DNA from: Magnetospirillum sp. WYHS-4
GTDB taxonomy: Bacteria; Pseudomonadota; Alphaproteobacteria; Rhodospirillales; GLO-3
Reading direction: 5' to 3'
Length of the DNA stretch: 49,141 nt
NCBI GenBank assembly: GCA_039908345.1
Contig: JAMOBD010000028.1
Span: 1-49,141 of the forward strand
Of the stretch, positions 37,670 to 46,290 are shown piece by piece; within the stretch, counting starts at the first letter, position 1, and every line of letters begins with the position of its first letter. Made by a program: the position numbers and the translations under genes. The notes under the pieces are model-generated. The model was not told the DNA's origin. It did no database searches and saw only the letters and a list, made by a program, of their open reading frames with translations.

Positions 37670-38640
37670 GGGCTGCCCGTTCGATACGCCAGGAAACGAC
37701 CGAACGCCCCGGCCCCCGATGCCGTCCGGAGCCGTTCCAGATGGGCGTCGCGGCATTGGGCCAAGTCTTCGGTCGCCGTCGCTTCCAGGTAGGATAGCCC
37801 CTTCAGGTCGGAAAGCCCATAGAGCTTCTTGCGGTGCAGGATTTCCGGCGCCGCGCCGGCCCCCGGCGCCGGGCCCAGGAAGACCGCCCGCCCGTAGTCC
37901 TGTCCCGGCGGCACCGGCATGAACCAGCCGTGCAGGTCGCCGTCCAGCAAGGTGGGCTGGCTGAAGGCGTCCGGGCGTTCCGCCCGCGGCAGCGGGCGCA
38001 GCACCTCGCCGACCTTGTATTCGAAGCGGGCAAGCAGCCGCCGCCGGCCGTCCAGGTAATGGGCGAGGCCCAGGCGGCGGCAGAGCGCTTCCGCCCAGTC
38101 CGCACCCGCCGCTTCGGGAACGCAGTCGCGTAAGGTGGCGAAGACCGGTCGGGCGTCCCGCATGCGATGGAGACGGCGCAGGGCCTTCGCCAGAAGTTCC
38201 CGCCCCTCGTCGGGGGTCATGCCCCCCCGGTCGCGATCTTCGCTATGGGCCGCGAAGGCATCCAGCAGCCTGTCCGCGGGAACCCGGCTTCCGGCCAAGG
38301 CCCAGTCCAGGTCTTCCAGGCGCACCAGGGTGATGCCTTCGTCGATGGCGGAGAGGCCCGCCGGGTTTCCCCCCTGGAAGGTTTCGGGCAGGGACCTGCG
38401 GATACGGTCCGCCAGATAGCGCCCATGGGCCGCCGTCCAGGGGGCGGCGGCGACGGGGGCCTTGGTGCGGGCCAGGCGGGGCAATACCGGCGGATAGCCG
38501 GTTTCGTAGCCCCGCTGGCGGTCTTCCGCCACCCGGTTTTCCCAAAGGAAGTTGTCCGCCATCGCCTGATGTCCGACCGGCGCGGAAGGCCGGTTCAGGT
38601 TGTCCAGAAGGGTGGCGAAGGGCGGGGTCAAAGGCTGCAT
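37666..38640 (-). CDS. Uncharacterised protein, partner of the TPR gene
   Basis: A 324-residue soluble-looking protein that I do not recognise. It has no membrane segment, no signal peptide and no known catalytic motif. Notable stretches are PSAPVGHQAMADNFLWENRV, FEYKVGEVLRPLPRAERPD, LLDGDLHGWFMPVPPGQDYG and LHRKKLYGLSDLKGLSYLEATA. Its stop overlaps the start of the TPR gene, so the two probably work together. The ATG at 38640 lacks a clear ribosome-binding site; the ATG at MADNFLWEN is an alternative. CapA-like gene 64 bases upstream on the same strand. Confidence 0.7.
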   Translation of the reverse strand: MQPLTPPFATLLDNLNRPSAPVGHQAMADNFLWENRVAEDRQRGYETGYPPVLPRLARTKAPVAAAPWTAAHGRYLADRIRRSLPETFQGGNPAGLSAIDEGITLVRLEDLDWALAGSRVPADRLLDAFAAHSEDRDRGGMTPDEGRELLAKALRRLHRMRDARPVFATLRDCVPEAAGADWAEALCRRLGLAHYLDGRRRLLARFEYKVGEVLRPLPRAERPDAFSQPTLLDGDLHGWFMPVPPGQDYGRAVFLGPAPGAGAAPEILHRKKLYGLSDLKGLSYLEATATEDLAQCRDAHLERLRTASGAGAFGRFLAYRTGSP

Positions 38641-38704
38641 CGCCAAGAAATCGCATGCTTTTGCGCGAGATGCAACCTTCTGGATGGCCTGGGGTTGCCT
38701 CGCC

Positions 38705-40039
38705 TCAGCCCAAGACCTCCGGTCCCAGCACCAGGTCGGACAGGCGCTTGATTTCCGCGATATAGGCCGGCGGATGGCGGGTGCCGCGGCCGTCCACATG
38801 GTCGGCCAGCCTTTCCAGGCGGGTCACCAGCCGGCCGCCTTCGTCGGCGGCGCTGCGGAAGATCGGGGTCACCCTGGCGGACTCGATGTAGGTGGCCTCG
38901 CGCCCCTGGTGGCGCCCCTTGGCCAGGGACAGGTTGAGAATGGCGCTCAGGACCAGATGGGGCGCCGAATAGCCCCAGGTCAGGCTGCCCAGGGAATAGG
39001 CGATGACCGCCACCCGGTCGGGATCGCGCCGCGTGCGGTAGTATTCCACCGGCTGGATGACGTGCGGATGGTGGGCGAGGACGGCGTCCGCCCCCATTTC
39101 GACCAGCCGCCGGGCCGCTTCCACCTGCTGGCGGCGCGGGAAGAACTCGAACTCCCAGCCCCAATGCAGGGAGGCGAAGATGAAGTCGCAGCCCTGGGCC
39201 TTGCAGTCCTCGATCTGGCGCCCCACCAGGTCCAGGTCGGGATCGGCGAATTTCGAGGACAGCTTCGCATGATGGATGCGGAACTTTTCCTCGTCCGGCA
39301 TCGCATGGCCGTTGAGCCCGAAGGTGGCGGCGGCGAAGCCCAGCTTCATCCCGCCGATTTCCAGCACCCGGCCGCGGCCGTACCGGTCCGGCGTCGCGTT
39401 GGTACCGACCGGCAGGATGCCTTCTTCCGCGAAGACCTTCTGCGTGGTCTCCAGGCCTTCCACCTTGTAATCGAACATGTGGTTGTTCGCCGTATGCATC
39501 ACGGTGAAGGTCTTGCCCTTGTGGCCCTTCAGGATGTCGAACTGGTCGCGCGAACAGCATTCGTAGGGGGCTTCGCGGTCGCTGATGACTTCTTCCTTCA
39601 GTTCCTGGGTGGTGATGGGCGATTCGAAATTGGCATAGGAGACGGTCTGGCCGAACAGCAGGTCGGCCACGCTTTCGAACAGGACGTCCTTGGAATGGGC
39701 CAGCCCCTTGGCCTGCAATAGGTCCCCGCCGGCCCCCAGGGTGAGCGTCGCCTGTTTCTCGAACCCGTCGGGCAGGCGGACGCTGCCGGCATCGCGCATC
39801 AAAAGCTTCGCCATGTCCACCCCGGCCTCGGGCCGGGTTACGGGGTGGGTGCACTTGTAGACCCAGTAGAAGATGTCCCGCAGGCCCATCTCCTCGAACG
39901 TGGTCGCGGCTCTCGGGTCCGGTCGCTTCCAGAACCCGAACAGCTTCGCCGCCGTCACAGCCAGATGCATCTTCAGCTTCAGGCTGGTGGACGAAATATC
40001 CAGCGCCCCGATGGGCGTGGCGGGCAGCATGGCGGACAT
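38705..40039 (-). CDS. CapA-family protein (metallophosphoesterase fold)
   Basis: A 444-residue protein of the CapA/PgsA family (poly-gamma-glutamate synthesis-like). Motifs resemble the calcineurin-type fold: LGAGGDLLQ, YANFESPIT, HTANNHMFDY, SLHWGWEFEF and LAHHPHVIQPVEYY, which supply metal ligands. No signal peptide is apparent. The ATG at 40039 follows an excellent GGGAGG; the 9-residue upstream extension was rejected. CapA proteins act in polymer export or cell-envelope remodelling; the substrate is not known here. Confidence 0.82.
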   Translation of the reverse strand: MSAMLPATPIGALDISSTSLKLKMHLAVTAAKLFGFWKRPDPRAATTFEEMGLRDIFYWVYKCTHPVTRPEAGVDMAKLLMRDAGSVRLPDGFEKQATLTLGAGGDLLQAKGLAHSKDVLFESVADLLFGQTVSYANFESPITTQELKEEVISDREAPYECCSRDQFDILKGHKGKTFTVMHTANNHMFDYKVEGLETTQKVFAEEGILPVGTNATPDRYGRGRVLEIGGMKLGFAAATFGLNGHAMPDEEKFRIHHAKLSSKFADPDLDLVGRQIEDCKAQGCDFIFASLHWGWEFEFFPRRQQVEAARRLVEMGADAVLAHHPHVIQPVEYYRTRRDPDRVAVIAYSLGSLTWGYSAPHLVLSAILNLSLAKGRHQGREATYIESARVTPIFRSAADEGGRLVTRLERLADHVDGRGTRHPPAYIAEIKRLSDLVLGPEVLG

Positions 40040-40203
40040 GAAGGCCTCCCTATGCATTCGGCGCAAGCGCGGTGTCCGATACTACGAAACCGCGATTCGC
40101 CTTGCAACCGGACAGCCCGTGACTGAAGGGGGGCGATCCGGAAATCACGGAATCGGCCCTCGTCACTGCTTTTGGCCGCCCGCCCTCCGGGCGGAGCGAC
40201 GAC

Positions 40204-40228
40204 GCAATTCCGTCAAGAGCGGAATTGC
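40204..40228. terminator. Hairpin at the 3' end of pckG
   Basis: A perfect 9-bp stem (GCAATTCCG with CGGAATTGC) with a 7-base loop sits at the pckG stop, whose first base it overlaps. No T-run follows on either strand, so it may stabilise the mRNA end or terminate weakly. Confidence 0.4.
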
Positions 40229-42066
40229 TAGCGTTCCAGTTCCCACACCTCGGGCGCGCGGGCGATGCGTTCGGCCAGCAGTTGGCGCTGCAACTCCAGT
40301 TCCTTGGGCAGGTGGGGGCCGAAGCGGGTGAACAGTTCCTTCTGGTCTTCCGCTTCCGCCGCCGCCTCGGCCCGGTCGATGGACATCAGGCGGTGATAGG
40401 TCTCGGCACCGAAGTCCAGACCCTTCCATTCCAGGTCCAGGTAGCGCGGCATGAAACCGAAGGGGCTTTCCACCGCGTGCGCGCGGTCGTGGACGCGATC
40501 GACGATCCACTTAAGCACCCGCATGTTCTCGCCGAAGCCCGGCCAGATGAACTTGCCGTTGGCATCCTTGCGGAACCAGTTGACGCGGAAGATCTTCGGC
40601 AACTCCTGGCTGCGGCTTTCCATCTCCAGCCAGTGCTTCCAGTAATCGCCCATGTTGTAGCCGCAGAAGGGCAGCATGGCCATGGGATCGCGGCGGATCG
40701 CCGCTTGGCCGATGGCCGCCGCGGTGGCTTCCGAACCCATGGTCGCCGCCAGGTAGACGCCGTGCGACCAGTCGAAGGCCTCGTAGACCAGCGGGAAAGT
40801 CTTGGACAGGCGCCCGCCGAAGATGAAGGCGGAAATCGGCACGCCGGCCGGGTCTTCCCAGGCCGGATCGAGGCTGGGGCAAAGGCGGGCCGGCGCGGTG
40901 AAGCGGGCGTTGGGATGGGCCGCCGGACGGCCCGCGTCGGGCGTCCAGTCGTTGCCCTGCCAGTCGATGGCGTGCGACGGCACCGGGCCGTCCATGCCTT
41001 CCCACCAGACGTCGTCGTCGTCGGTGAGCGCCACGTTGGTGAAGATGCAGTCGCGATCCAGCATCATCATGGCGTTGGGGTTGGACTTCATCGAGGTGCC
41101 GGGCGCCACGCCGAAATAACCGGCTTCCGGGTTGATGGCTCGCAGCGTGCCGTCGGGGGCGGGCTTGATCCAGGCGATGTCGTCGCCGACGGTCAGCGTC
41201 TTCCAGCCCGGGAATCCTTCGGGCGGGATCATCATGGCCAAGTTGGTCTTGCCGCAGGCGCTGGGGAAGGCGGCGGCGACGTAGGTCTTCTCGCCCTGGG
41301 GGCTTTCGAGGCCCAGGATCAGCATGTGTTCGGCCAGCCAGCCCTGCTCGCGGGCCATGGAAGACGCGATGCGCAAGGCGAAGCACTTCTTGCCCAGGAG
41401 CGCGTTGCCGCCGTAACCCGAGCCGTAGGACCAGATGGCCTTTTCCTCGGGGAAGTGGACGATGTACTTGTTGGCCGGATCGCCCTCGCAGGGCCAGGGG
41501 CTGTCGGCCTGGCCGGGTTCCAGGGGGGCGCCCACCGAATGCAGGCAGGGCACGAAGTCGCCGTCGTCGCCCAGGACGTCCCACACCTTGGCGCCCATGC
41601 GGGTCATGATCCGCATGTTGACCGCCACGTAAGGCGAATCGGACAACTGCACGCCGATATGGGCGATGGGCGATCCCAACGGGCCCATGCTGAAGGGAAC
41701 CACGTAGAGCGTGCGCCCGCGCATCGAGCCCTTGAACAGGCGGCGCAGAGTCTTCTTCATTTCCTCGGGATTGGACCAGTTGTTGGTCGGGCCGGCGTCT
41801 TCCACGTTCCGCGAACAGATGAAGGTGCGGTCTTCCACCCGCGCCACGTCGGAAGGATGGGAACGGGCGAGGAAGCAGCCGGGGCGCTTGTCCGGGTTCA
41901 GGCGGATGAAGGTGCCTTTGTCGACCATTTCCTGGCACAGGCGGTCGTATTCCTCCTGGGAACCGTCGCACCAATAAACCGAATCGGGTTGGCAGAGTTC
42001 CTTCACTTCCTCGAGCCAGGCCAACACCTTGGGATGCCGGGTGGGCAGATTGGCGGACGCTGTCAT
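40228..42066 (-). CDS. pckG: Phosphoenolpyruvate carboxykinase (GTP)
   Basis: A 612-residue GTP-dependent PEPCK making PEP from oxaloacetate in gluconeogenesis. The GTP-type signature [13 protein letters not shown] (P-loop) lies near residue 275, with VGDDIAWI and the [15 protein letters not shown] region. The N-terminal [10 protein letters not shown] and [21 protein letters not shown] are family hallmarks. The ATG at 42066 is preceded by GAAGGAA. A candidate promoter is at 42116-42144. It differs from the ATP-type PckA of many alphaproteobacteria. Confidence 0.97.
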   Translation of the reverse strand: MTASANLPTRHPKVLAWLEEVKELCQPDSVYWCDGSQEEYDRLCQEMVDKGTFIRLNPDKRPGCFLARSHPSDVARVEDRTFICSRNVEDAGPTNNWSNPEEMKKTLRRLFKGSMRGRTLYVVPFSMGPLGSPIAHIGVQLSDSPYVAVNMRIMTRMGAKVWDVLGDDGDFVPCLHSVGAPLEPGQADSPWPCEGDPANKYIVHFPEEKAIWSYGSGYGGNALLGKKCFALRIASSMAREQGWLAEHMLILGLESPQGEKTYVAAAFPSACGKTNLAMMIPPEGFPGWKTLTVGDDIAWIKPAPDGTLRAINPEAGYFGVAPGTSMKSNPNAMMMLDRDCIFTNVALTDDDDVWWEGMDGPVPSHAIDWQGNDWTPDAGRPAAHPNARFTAPARLCPSLDPAWEDPAGVPISAFIFGGRLSKTFPLVYEAFDWSHGVYLAATMGSEATAAAIGQAAIRRDPMAMLPFCGYNMGDYWKHWLEMESRSQELPKIFRVNWFRKDANGKFIWPGFGENMRVLKWIVDRVHDRAHAVESPFGFMPRYLDLEWKGLDFGAETYHRLMSIDRAEAAAEAEDQKELFTRFGPHLPKELELQRQLLAERIARAPEVWELER

Positions 42067-42115
42067 GGTGTCGGTTCCTTCGCTGAATTCCGCGTTCTTC
42101 CGCAATGCGCCGGGC

Positions 42116-42144
42116 GTGTTAGCAGCAACCCCCGTGCCTGGCAA
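42116..42144 (-). promoter_or_regulatory. Candidate pckG promoter
   Basis: On the minus strand TTGCCA (42144-42139) and TAACAC (42121-42116) are 17 bases apart, fitting a -35/-10 pair 50 bases before the pckG ATG. Confidence 0.3.
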
Positions 42145-42207
42145 GAAAAACTCTTATCTTTCCGATAGATGACGCCCAACCGGGGAGGGGAGTCCCACCC
42201 GAACGGG

Positions 42208-42597
42208 CTATTGCACGCTCGGCTGATCCCCGCCTTTGGCGGAATCGCCTGCCTGCCTGCCGGCGACACGATAGCGCTGCGGAATGCTGCGGTCCAGGGC
42301 GGCGACACCTTCGGCCAGGCCGCGCAAGGCGTTTTCCATCACGGCGGCCCGTGCCTCGGCCCGCTCGGCCGTTTCGCGGGCGGCGGCGGACTGGCGCTCC
42401 ACCTCGCCCATGCGGCGCATGACGGCGTCCAGGGTGGCCTTCTGGTCGGCCACCGCATCCTTCAGGGTCTTGATGTGCATCAGGTAGAATTCGCGGTTGT
42501 TGGCATCCGATTTCTTCATCAGGTCCGAGACCATCCAGATGGCCGCCAAGCTGATCAGAATCGATAGCGCCGCGATGAGTTCCGCCACTCCAGCCAT
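42208..42597 (-). CDS. Small membrane-anchored coiled-coil protein
   Basis: A 129-residue protein with one N-terminal membrane segment (AELIAALSILISLAAIWMVS, about 5-24) followed by a long charged helix with heptad character (KDAVADQKATLDAVMRRMGE and AAARETAERAEARAAVMENA). No family recognised. It may be a scaffolding protein. The ATG at 42597 is the most upstream start with sensible codon use. Confidence 0.65.
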   Translation of the reverse strand: MAGVAELIAALSILISLAAIWMVSDLMKKSDANNREFYLMHIKTLKDAVADQKATLDAVMRRMGEVERQSAAARETAERAEARAAVMENALRGLAEGVAALDRSIPQRYRVAGRQAGDSAKGGDQPSVQ

Positions 42598-42880
42598 AAC
42601 GCCCGCCGCCGATCCAAGGCCCCTACCGGCTTTCCAGTCTGCGCCAGGCGAACGGCGGAGTAAAGGATTCAGGCCGGGATTCCGACGGGGGCCGCCGGAG
42701 CATTGCCCCGGCCCTTCTGCACGGAAGGTTTCCAGCACCTCCGAAGTGAAGGGCGCCTGAACATGGCCGCCACCCCACCCAGCGTGTCCGCAATCAGGCC
42801 ATACTGGACACCGTCAGAATGATGGTTTTTCGAGATGTCCAATTGACTGGTGGTGGATTTCTGCATCCAAGATCATCACC
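42598..42880. other. Intergenic region between the coiled-coil gene and the tracrRNA
   Basis: About 280 bases without a supported gene. A 65-codon minus-strand frame at 42669-42866 (starting MQKSTTSQLDISKNHH) was considered but shows weak codon bias and no recognisable family. The right part (42820-42880) is AT-richer than the surroundings. No promoter or repeat stands out. Confidence 0.4.
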
Positions 42881-42889
42881 ATGCGTAGC

Positions 42890-43004
42890 GCAAAACGAAC
42901 GAGGGCAGGCCGGAGCCTGCCCTCATCTTGTGCCTTTAAAAGGCTTGTTAACGGGTGGACCCCGGTTCCCTATCGGCTAAATAGATTGGAGCCACCTATC
43001 AAGG
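42890..43004 (-). ncRNA. Predicted tracrRNA of the type II-C CRISPR system
   Basis: Read on the minus strand, 42983-42947 is an anti-repeat. The 24 bases at 42956-42979 are identical (on the plus strand) to bases 9-32 of the CRISPR repeat as read on the minus strand, with mismatches and small bulges on both flanks. After the anti-repeat come a 5-bp hairpin (GCCTT/AAGGC, 42944-42932) and a strong terminator hairpin (42924-42901) with a TTTT tail. The order anti-repeat, short stem, terminator is that of tracrRNAs. The 5' end is estimated: a TTGCCA (43036-43031) and TATAGG (43017-43012) on the minus strand, 13 bases apart by this count, would give a start near 43004. Length about 115 nt. Confidence 0.82.
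42892..42924 (-). terminator. Rho-independent terminator of the tracrRNA
   Basis: Perfect 10-bp GC-rich stem (42915-42924 with 42901-42910), tetraloop TCCG on the minus strand, then GTTCGTTTT. Confidence 0.85.
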
Positions 43005-43062
43005 TCTCACCCTATAGGAAATGGTCTTCCTTGGCAATACACCATAGGATAGTCTCGCCATG

Positions 43063-43068
43063 TACAAT
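43063..43068 (+). promoter_or_regulatory. Candidate -10 element of cas9
   Basis: TACAAT lies 20 bases before the cas9 ATG, with TG directly ahead of it (not the exact TGn spacing of an extended -10). No convincing -35. The cas9 and tracrRNA promoters must share the 84-base interval 43005-43088, pointing in opposite directions. Confidence 0.3.
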
Positions 43069-43088
43069 CCATACTCGTGGGGGGAGTC

Positions 43089-46000
43089 ATGACCTATCGA
43101 CTCGGGATCGACGTGGGCAGCAAATCCATCGGTTGGTGTGTGCTGCGGCTGGGGGACGACGGGGAGCCGGATGCGCTCGCCGCCGCCGGGGCGCGCATCT
43201 TCGGCGACGGCCGCGACCCCAAGAAGGGCTCCTCGCTGGCCGAGGATCGCCGGCTGGCCCGCTCGGCCCGCAAGCGGCGCGACCGCTTCCTCAGGCGCCA
43301 GGCGGCCCTGATGGCCAAGCTCATCGCCTTCGGCCTGATGCCCGCCGAGGAAAAGCACCGCAAGGCGCTGGAAGCCCTGGACCCCTATTGCCTGCGCCGC
43401 CAGGGTCTGGACGAACTCCTGCCGCGTGCCCACCTGGGGCGGGCGCTTTTCCATATGAACCAGCGCCGGGGCTTCGCCAGCAACCGCAAGGTGGACAAGG
43501 GCGGCGACGACGACAAGGGCAAGATCCGCACGGCCACGCGCAAGCTGGAAGCGGCGATGAAAGATGCCGGTGCCCGCACCCTGGGCGAATACCTGGCCCT
43601 GCTGCACGCCCAGCGCCAGCCGGTGCGGGCGCGGCTTAGGGGCGAAGGCGCCAAGGCCGAATACGACCTCTACCCCACCCGCGAGATGACGGCGCGGGAA
43701 TTCGATCTTCTCTGGGAAACCCAGGCCCGCCTCGATCCCACCCTGCCCGGTGCGGCCCGTGACGTTCTGCGCGGCATCCTGCTGCACCAGCGGCCCTTGA
43801 AGCCGGTGCCGGTGGGGCGCTGCACCCTGGACCCCGGCAAGCCCTGCGCCTTCGATCCCGACAACCGGGATGGCCTGACTCCTGGAGAGGCGAAGCTCCG
43901 CCACGAGCGCGCGCCCTGGGCGCTGCCCATCGCCCAGCGTTTCCGCATCCTCAAGGAGCTGGCCAACCTGGAAATCCGCCTGCCCGGTCAGGCCTCCCGC
44001 CCCTTGACCGTGGCGCAGCGCGACCTGTTGCTGGGCAAGCTGCTGCGGGCCAAGGAGGTTTCCTTCGACGCCATCCGCAAGACCCTCAAGCTGGAGACGG
44101 ACTGGGAGTTCAACCTGGAACGGGTCGGCCGCAAGGGCCTGAAGGGCGACGAAACGGCGGCTCGCCTGGCTCACAAGGACGCCTTCGGCAAGGCCTGGCA
44201 TGACCTGCCGCCAGTCCGCCAGCACGCCATCGTCGAGCGCCTGCTGGCCGACGAGAACGAGGAAGACCTGATCCACTGGCTGGAAAGCGAGTGCGGCCTG
44301 GCGCCGGAAGCCGCCGAGAAGGTTTCCGATACGCTGCTGCCGGAACGCCACGTGCGCTTCGGCCGCTGTGTCCTGTCGCGGCTGGTGCCGGTCCTGGAAA
44401 GGGAAGCGGTGGAATGGACCGACACCGCCACCGGCGAGGTGCTGGCGGTGCCCGTCCGCGAGGACAAGGCCATCGCCCGCCTGGAACTGCACCACTCCGA
44501 TCGCCGGCCCAAGAACATTCTGCCGCGTCTGCCCTACTACGGCCAGGTGCTGGCCGAGGACTTGGCGGGCACCGGCGATCCTTCCGATGGCCCCGAACGG
44601 CGCTACGGCCGCTATCCCAATCCCACGGTGCATATCGGGCTGAACCAGTTGCGCCGGGTGGTGAACGCCGTCATCGACGCCAACGGGCCGCCGGCCCAGG
44701 TGGTGGTGGAACTGGCCCGCGAATTGAAGCTGAGCCGCGAGGAGCGCCGGAGGAAGGAGCAGGAGAACGCCGCCAACCGGGAGAAGAACGACGAACGCCG
44801 TCGGGAACTGCACGGCATGCAACTGGCGGACACCGGCGAGAACCGCCTCCGCCTCCGCCTGTGGGAGGAATTGAGCGCCGATCCCTTCAAGCGCCAATGC
44901 GTCTACTGCGGCAGGACCATCGGTTCCGCCGAACTGCTATCCGATGCGGTGGAGGTGGACCACATCCTGCCCTTCAGCCGCACCCTGGACAATTCGGCGG
45001 CCAACAAGACCGTGGTGCATCGCGCCTGCAATCGCGGCAAGACCAACGACTCCCCCTTCGAGGCCTTCGGCCACCAGCCCCACTGGCCCGATATCCTGGC
45101 CCGCGCCCAGACCTTGCCGGGCAACAAGCGCTGGCGCTTCGATCCCGACGCCATGGATCGCTTCGAGAACGAGGAACGGAATTTCCTGGACCGCCAGCTT
45201 CAGGACACCCAGTACCTGGCGCGGCTGTCGCGCCGTTACCTGGCCCATGTCTGCGATCCCAACCAGGTCTGGGTGGTGCCGGGACGGCTGACCGAGATGC
45301 TGCGTGGCAAATGGGGACTCAACGGCCTGCTGTCGGACAACGACCGGAAGAACCGCGACGACCACCGCCATCATGCCATCGATGCCTTCGTGGTGGCGCT
45401 CACCGACCGGAGCATGTTGCAGCGCATCGCCACCGCCGGCCATCCGGACGAACGGGGCCGCATCCTGTCCAACTTCCCGGAACCCTGGGACGGCTTCCGC
45501 GAGGACTTCCGCGCCGCGCTGGACCGGATGGTGGTGGCGCATCGGGCGGAACATGGCACCGGCGGCCGCCTGCACGAGGATACCGCCTATGGGCTGGTGC
45601 GCAAGCCCGAGGACTGGGACGGCTGCAACCTGGTCCGCCGCAAGCCGCTGGCGGGCCTGAGCGACAAGGAGATCGACCGCATCCGCGACAAGGAACTGCG
45701 GCAACGGATTCTCGATTGGGTGGCCGAGGAACGGCAAGCCGCGCCGGACAAGAAGCTCAAGCTGATCCTGTCCGCCTTCGCCGAAAAGACAGGCATCCGC
45801 CACATCCGCCTGCTGAAACCGGAAAAGGACGTGGTGCCGATCCTGAACCGTCAGGGCAAGGCCTACAAGGCGGTGATTCCCGGCGACAACCACCGCATCG
45901 AGATCTTCGCGAAGGCGGACGGCACCTGGGCCGGCGAGGCGGTGACGGTCTTTCAGGCCAACCAGAAGGACCATCGCCCGCGCTGGCGTACCGAGTTTCC

Positions 46001-46280
46001 CGGTGCCCGCTTGGTGATGGTGCTGCACAAGAAGGACTTCGTGGAAATCGACCACGACGGCAAGCGCCAAGTCATGCAGGTGGTGCAGTTGGCCCCTTCG
46101 GCGAACCGTGTTCATCTGGTTCCGCATAACGAAGGAGGCGCCCTGCAGGAACGCCACGACGATCCCGATGACTCTTTCCGCTGGCTGCTGGCGTCCTATT
46201 CCCGCCTCAAGGAAGGCAAGGCCCGCCGGGTGCGGGTGGATGCCCTGGGACGGATCTTCGCCGTTCCGCCTCCGAAGTGA
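43089..46280 (+). CDS. cas9: CRISPR-associated endonuclease Cas9 (type II-C)
   Basis: A 1063-residue RNA-guided DNA nuclease, in the compact range of type II-C (NmeCas9 1082). RuvC-I: RLGIDVGSKSIGW with D8. Arg-rich bridge helix: RRLARSARKRRDRFLRRQ (about 57-75). RuvC-II: VVVELARELK with E541. HNH: CVYCGRTIG, then VEVDHILPFSRTLDNS with catalytic H625, followed by HRACNRGK; the paired cysteines suggest a zinc site. RuvC-III: DDHRHHAIDAF with H762 and D765. The remaining approximately 270 residues form the wedge and PAM-interacting region. All catalytic residues are present. Start: ATG 43089 with GGGGGGAG upstream (a GTG at 43077 would add 4 residues). cas1 follows by 10 bases. Confidence 0.97.
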   Translation: MTYRLGIDVGSKSIGWCVLRLGDDGEPDALAAAGARIFGDGRDPKKGSSLAEDRRLARSARKRRDRFLRRQAALMAKLIAFGLMPAEEKHRKALEALDPYCLRRQGLDELLPRAHLGRALFHMNQRRGFASNRKVDKGGDDDKGKIRTATRKLEAAMKDAGARTLGEYLALLHAQRQPVRARLRGEGAKAEYDLYPTREMTAREFDLLWETQARLDPTLPGAARDVLRGILLHQRPLKPVPVGRCTLDPGKPCAFDPDNRDGLTPGEAKLRHERAPWALPIAQRFRILKELANLEIRLPGQASRPLTVAQRDLLLGKLLRAKEVSFDAIRKTLKLETDWEFNLERVGRKGLKGDETAARLAHKDAFGKAWHDLPPVRQHAIVERLLADENEEDLIHWLESECGLAPEAAEKVSDTLLPERHVRFGRCVLSRLVPVLEREAVEWTDTATGEVLAVPVREDKAIARLELHHSDRRPKNILPRLPYYGQVLAEDLAGTGDPSDGPERRYGRYPNPTVHIGLNQLRRVVNAVIDANGPPAQVVVELARELKLSREERRRKEQENAANREKNDERRRELHGMQLADTGENRLRLRLWEELSADPFKRQCVYCGRTIGSAELLSDAVEVDHILPFSRTLDNSAANKTVVHRACNRGKTNDSPFEAFGHQPHWPDILARAQTLPGNKRWRFDPDAMDRFENEERNFLDRQLQDTQYLARLSRRYLAHVCDPNQVWVVPGRLTEMLRGKWGLNGLLSDNDRKNRDDHRHHAIDAFVVALTDRSMLQRIATAGHPDERGRILSNFPEPWDGFREDFRAALDRMVVAHRAEHGTGGRLHEDTAYGLVRKPEDWDGCNLVRRKPLAGLSDKEIDRIRDKELRQRILDWVAEERQAAPDKKLKLILSAFAEKTGIRHIRLLKPEKDVVPILNRQGKAYKAVIPGDNHRIEIFAKADGTWAGEAVTVFQANQKDHRPRWRTEFPGARLVMVLHKKDFVEIDHDGKRQVMQVVQLAPSANRVHLVPHNEGGALQERHDDPDDSFRWLLASYSRLKEGKARRVRVDALGRIFAVPPPK

Positions 46281-46290
46281 GGCCCGTGCC

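Noticed and set aside
40225-42168. 647-codon plus-strand frame over pckG
   Set aside because: Antisense shadow; PEPCK motifs are on the minus strand.
42669-42866. 65-codon minus-strand frame before the tracrRNA
   Set aside because: No family, weak codon bias, no good ribosome-binding site.
43077-43088. GTG start four codons upstream for cas9
   Set aside because: The ATG at 43089 directly follows a G-rich ribosome-binding stretch and gives the usual short lead into RuvC-I; the GTG lies before that stretch.
42999-44897. Long antisense frame of 632 codons opposite cas9
   Set aside because: High GC makes antisense frames long; cas9 on the plus strand has all expected motifs.
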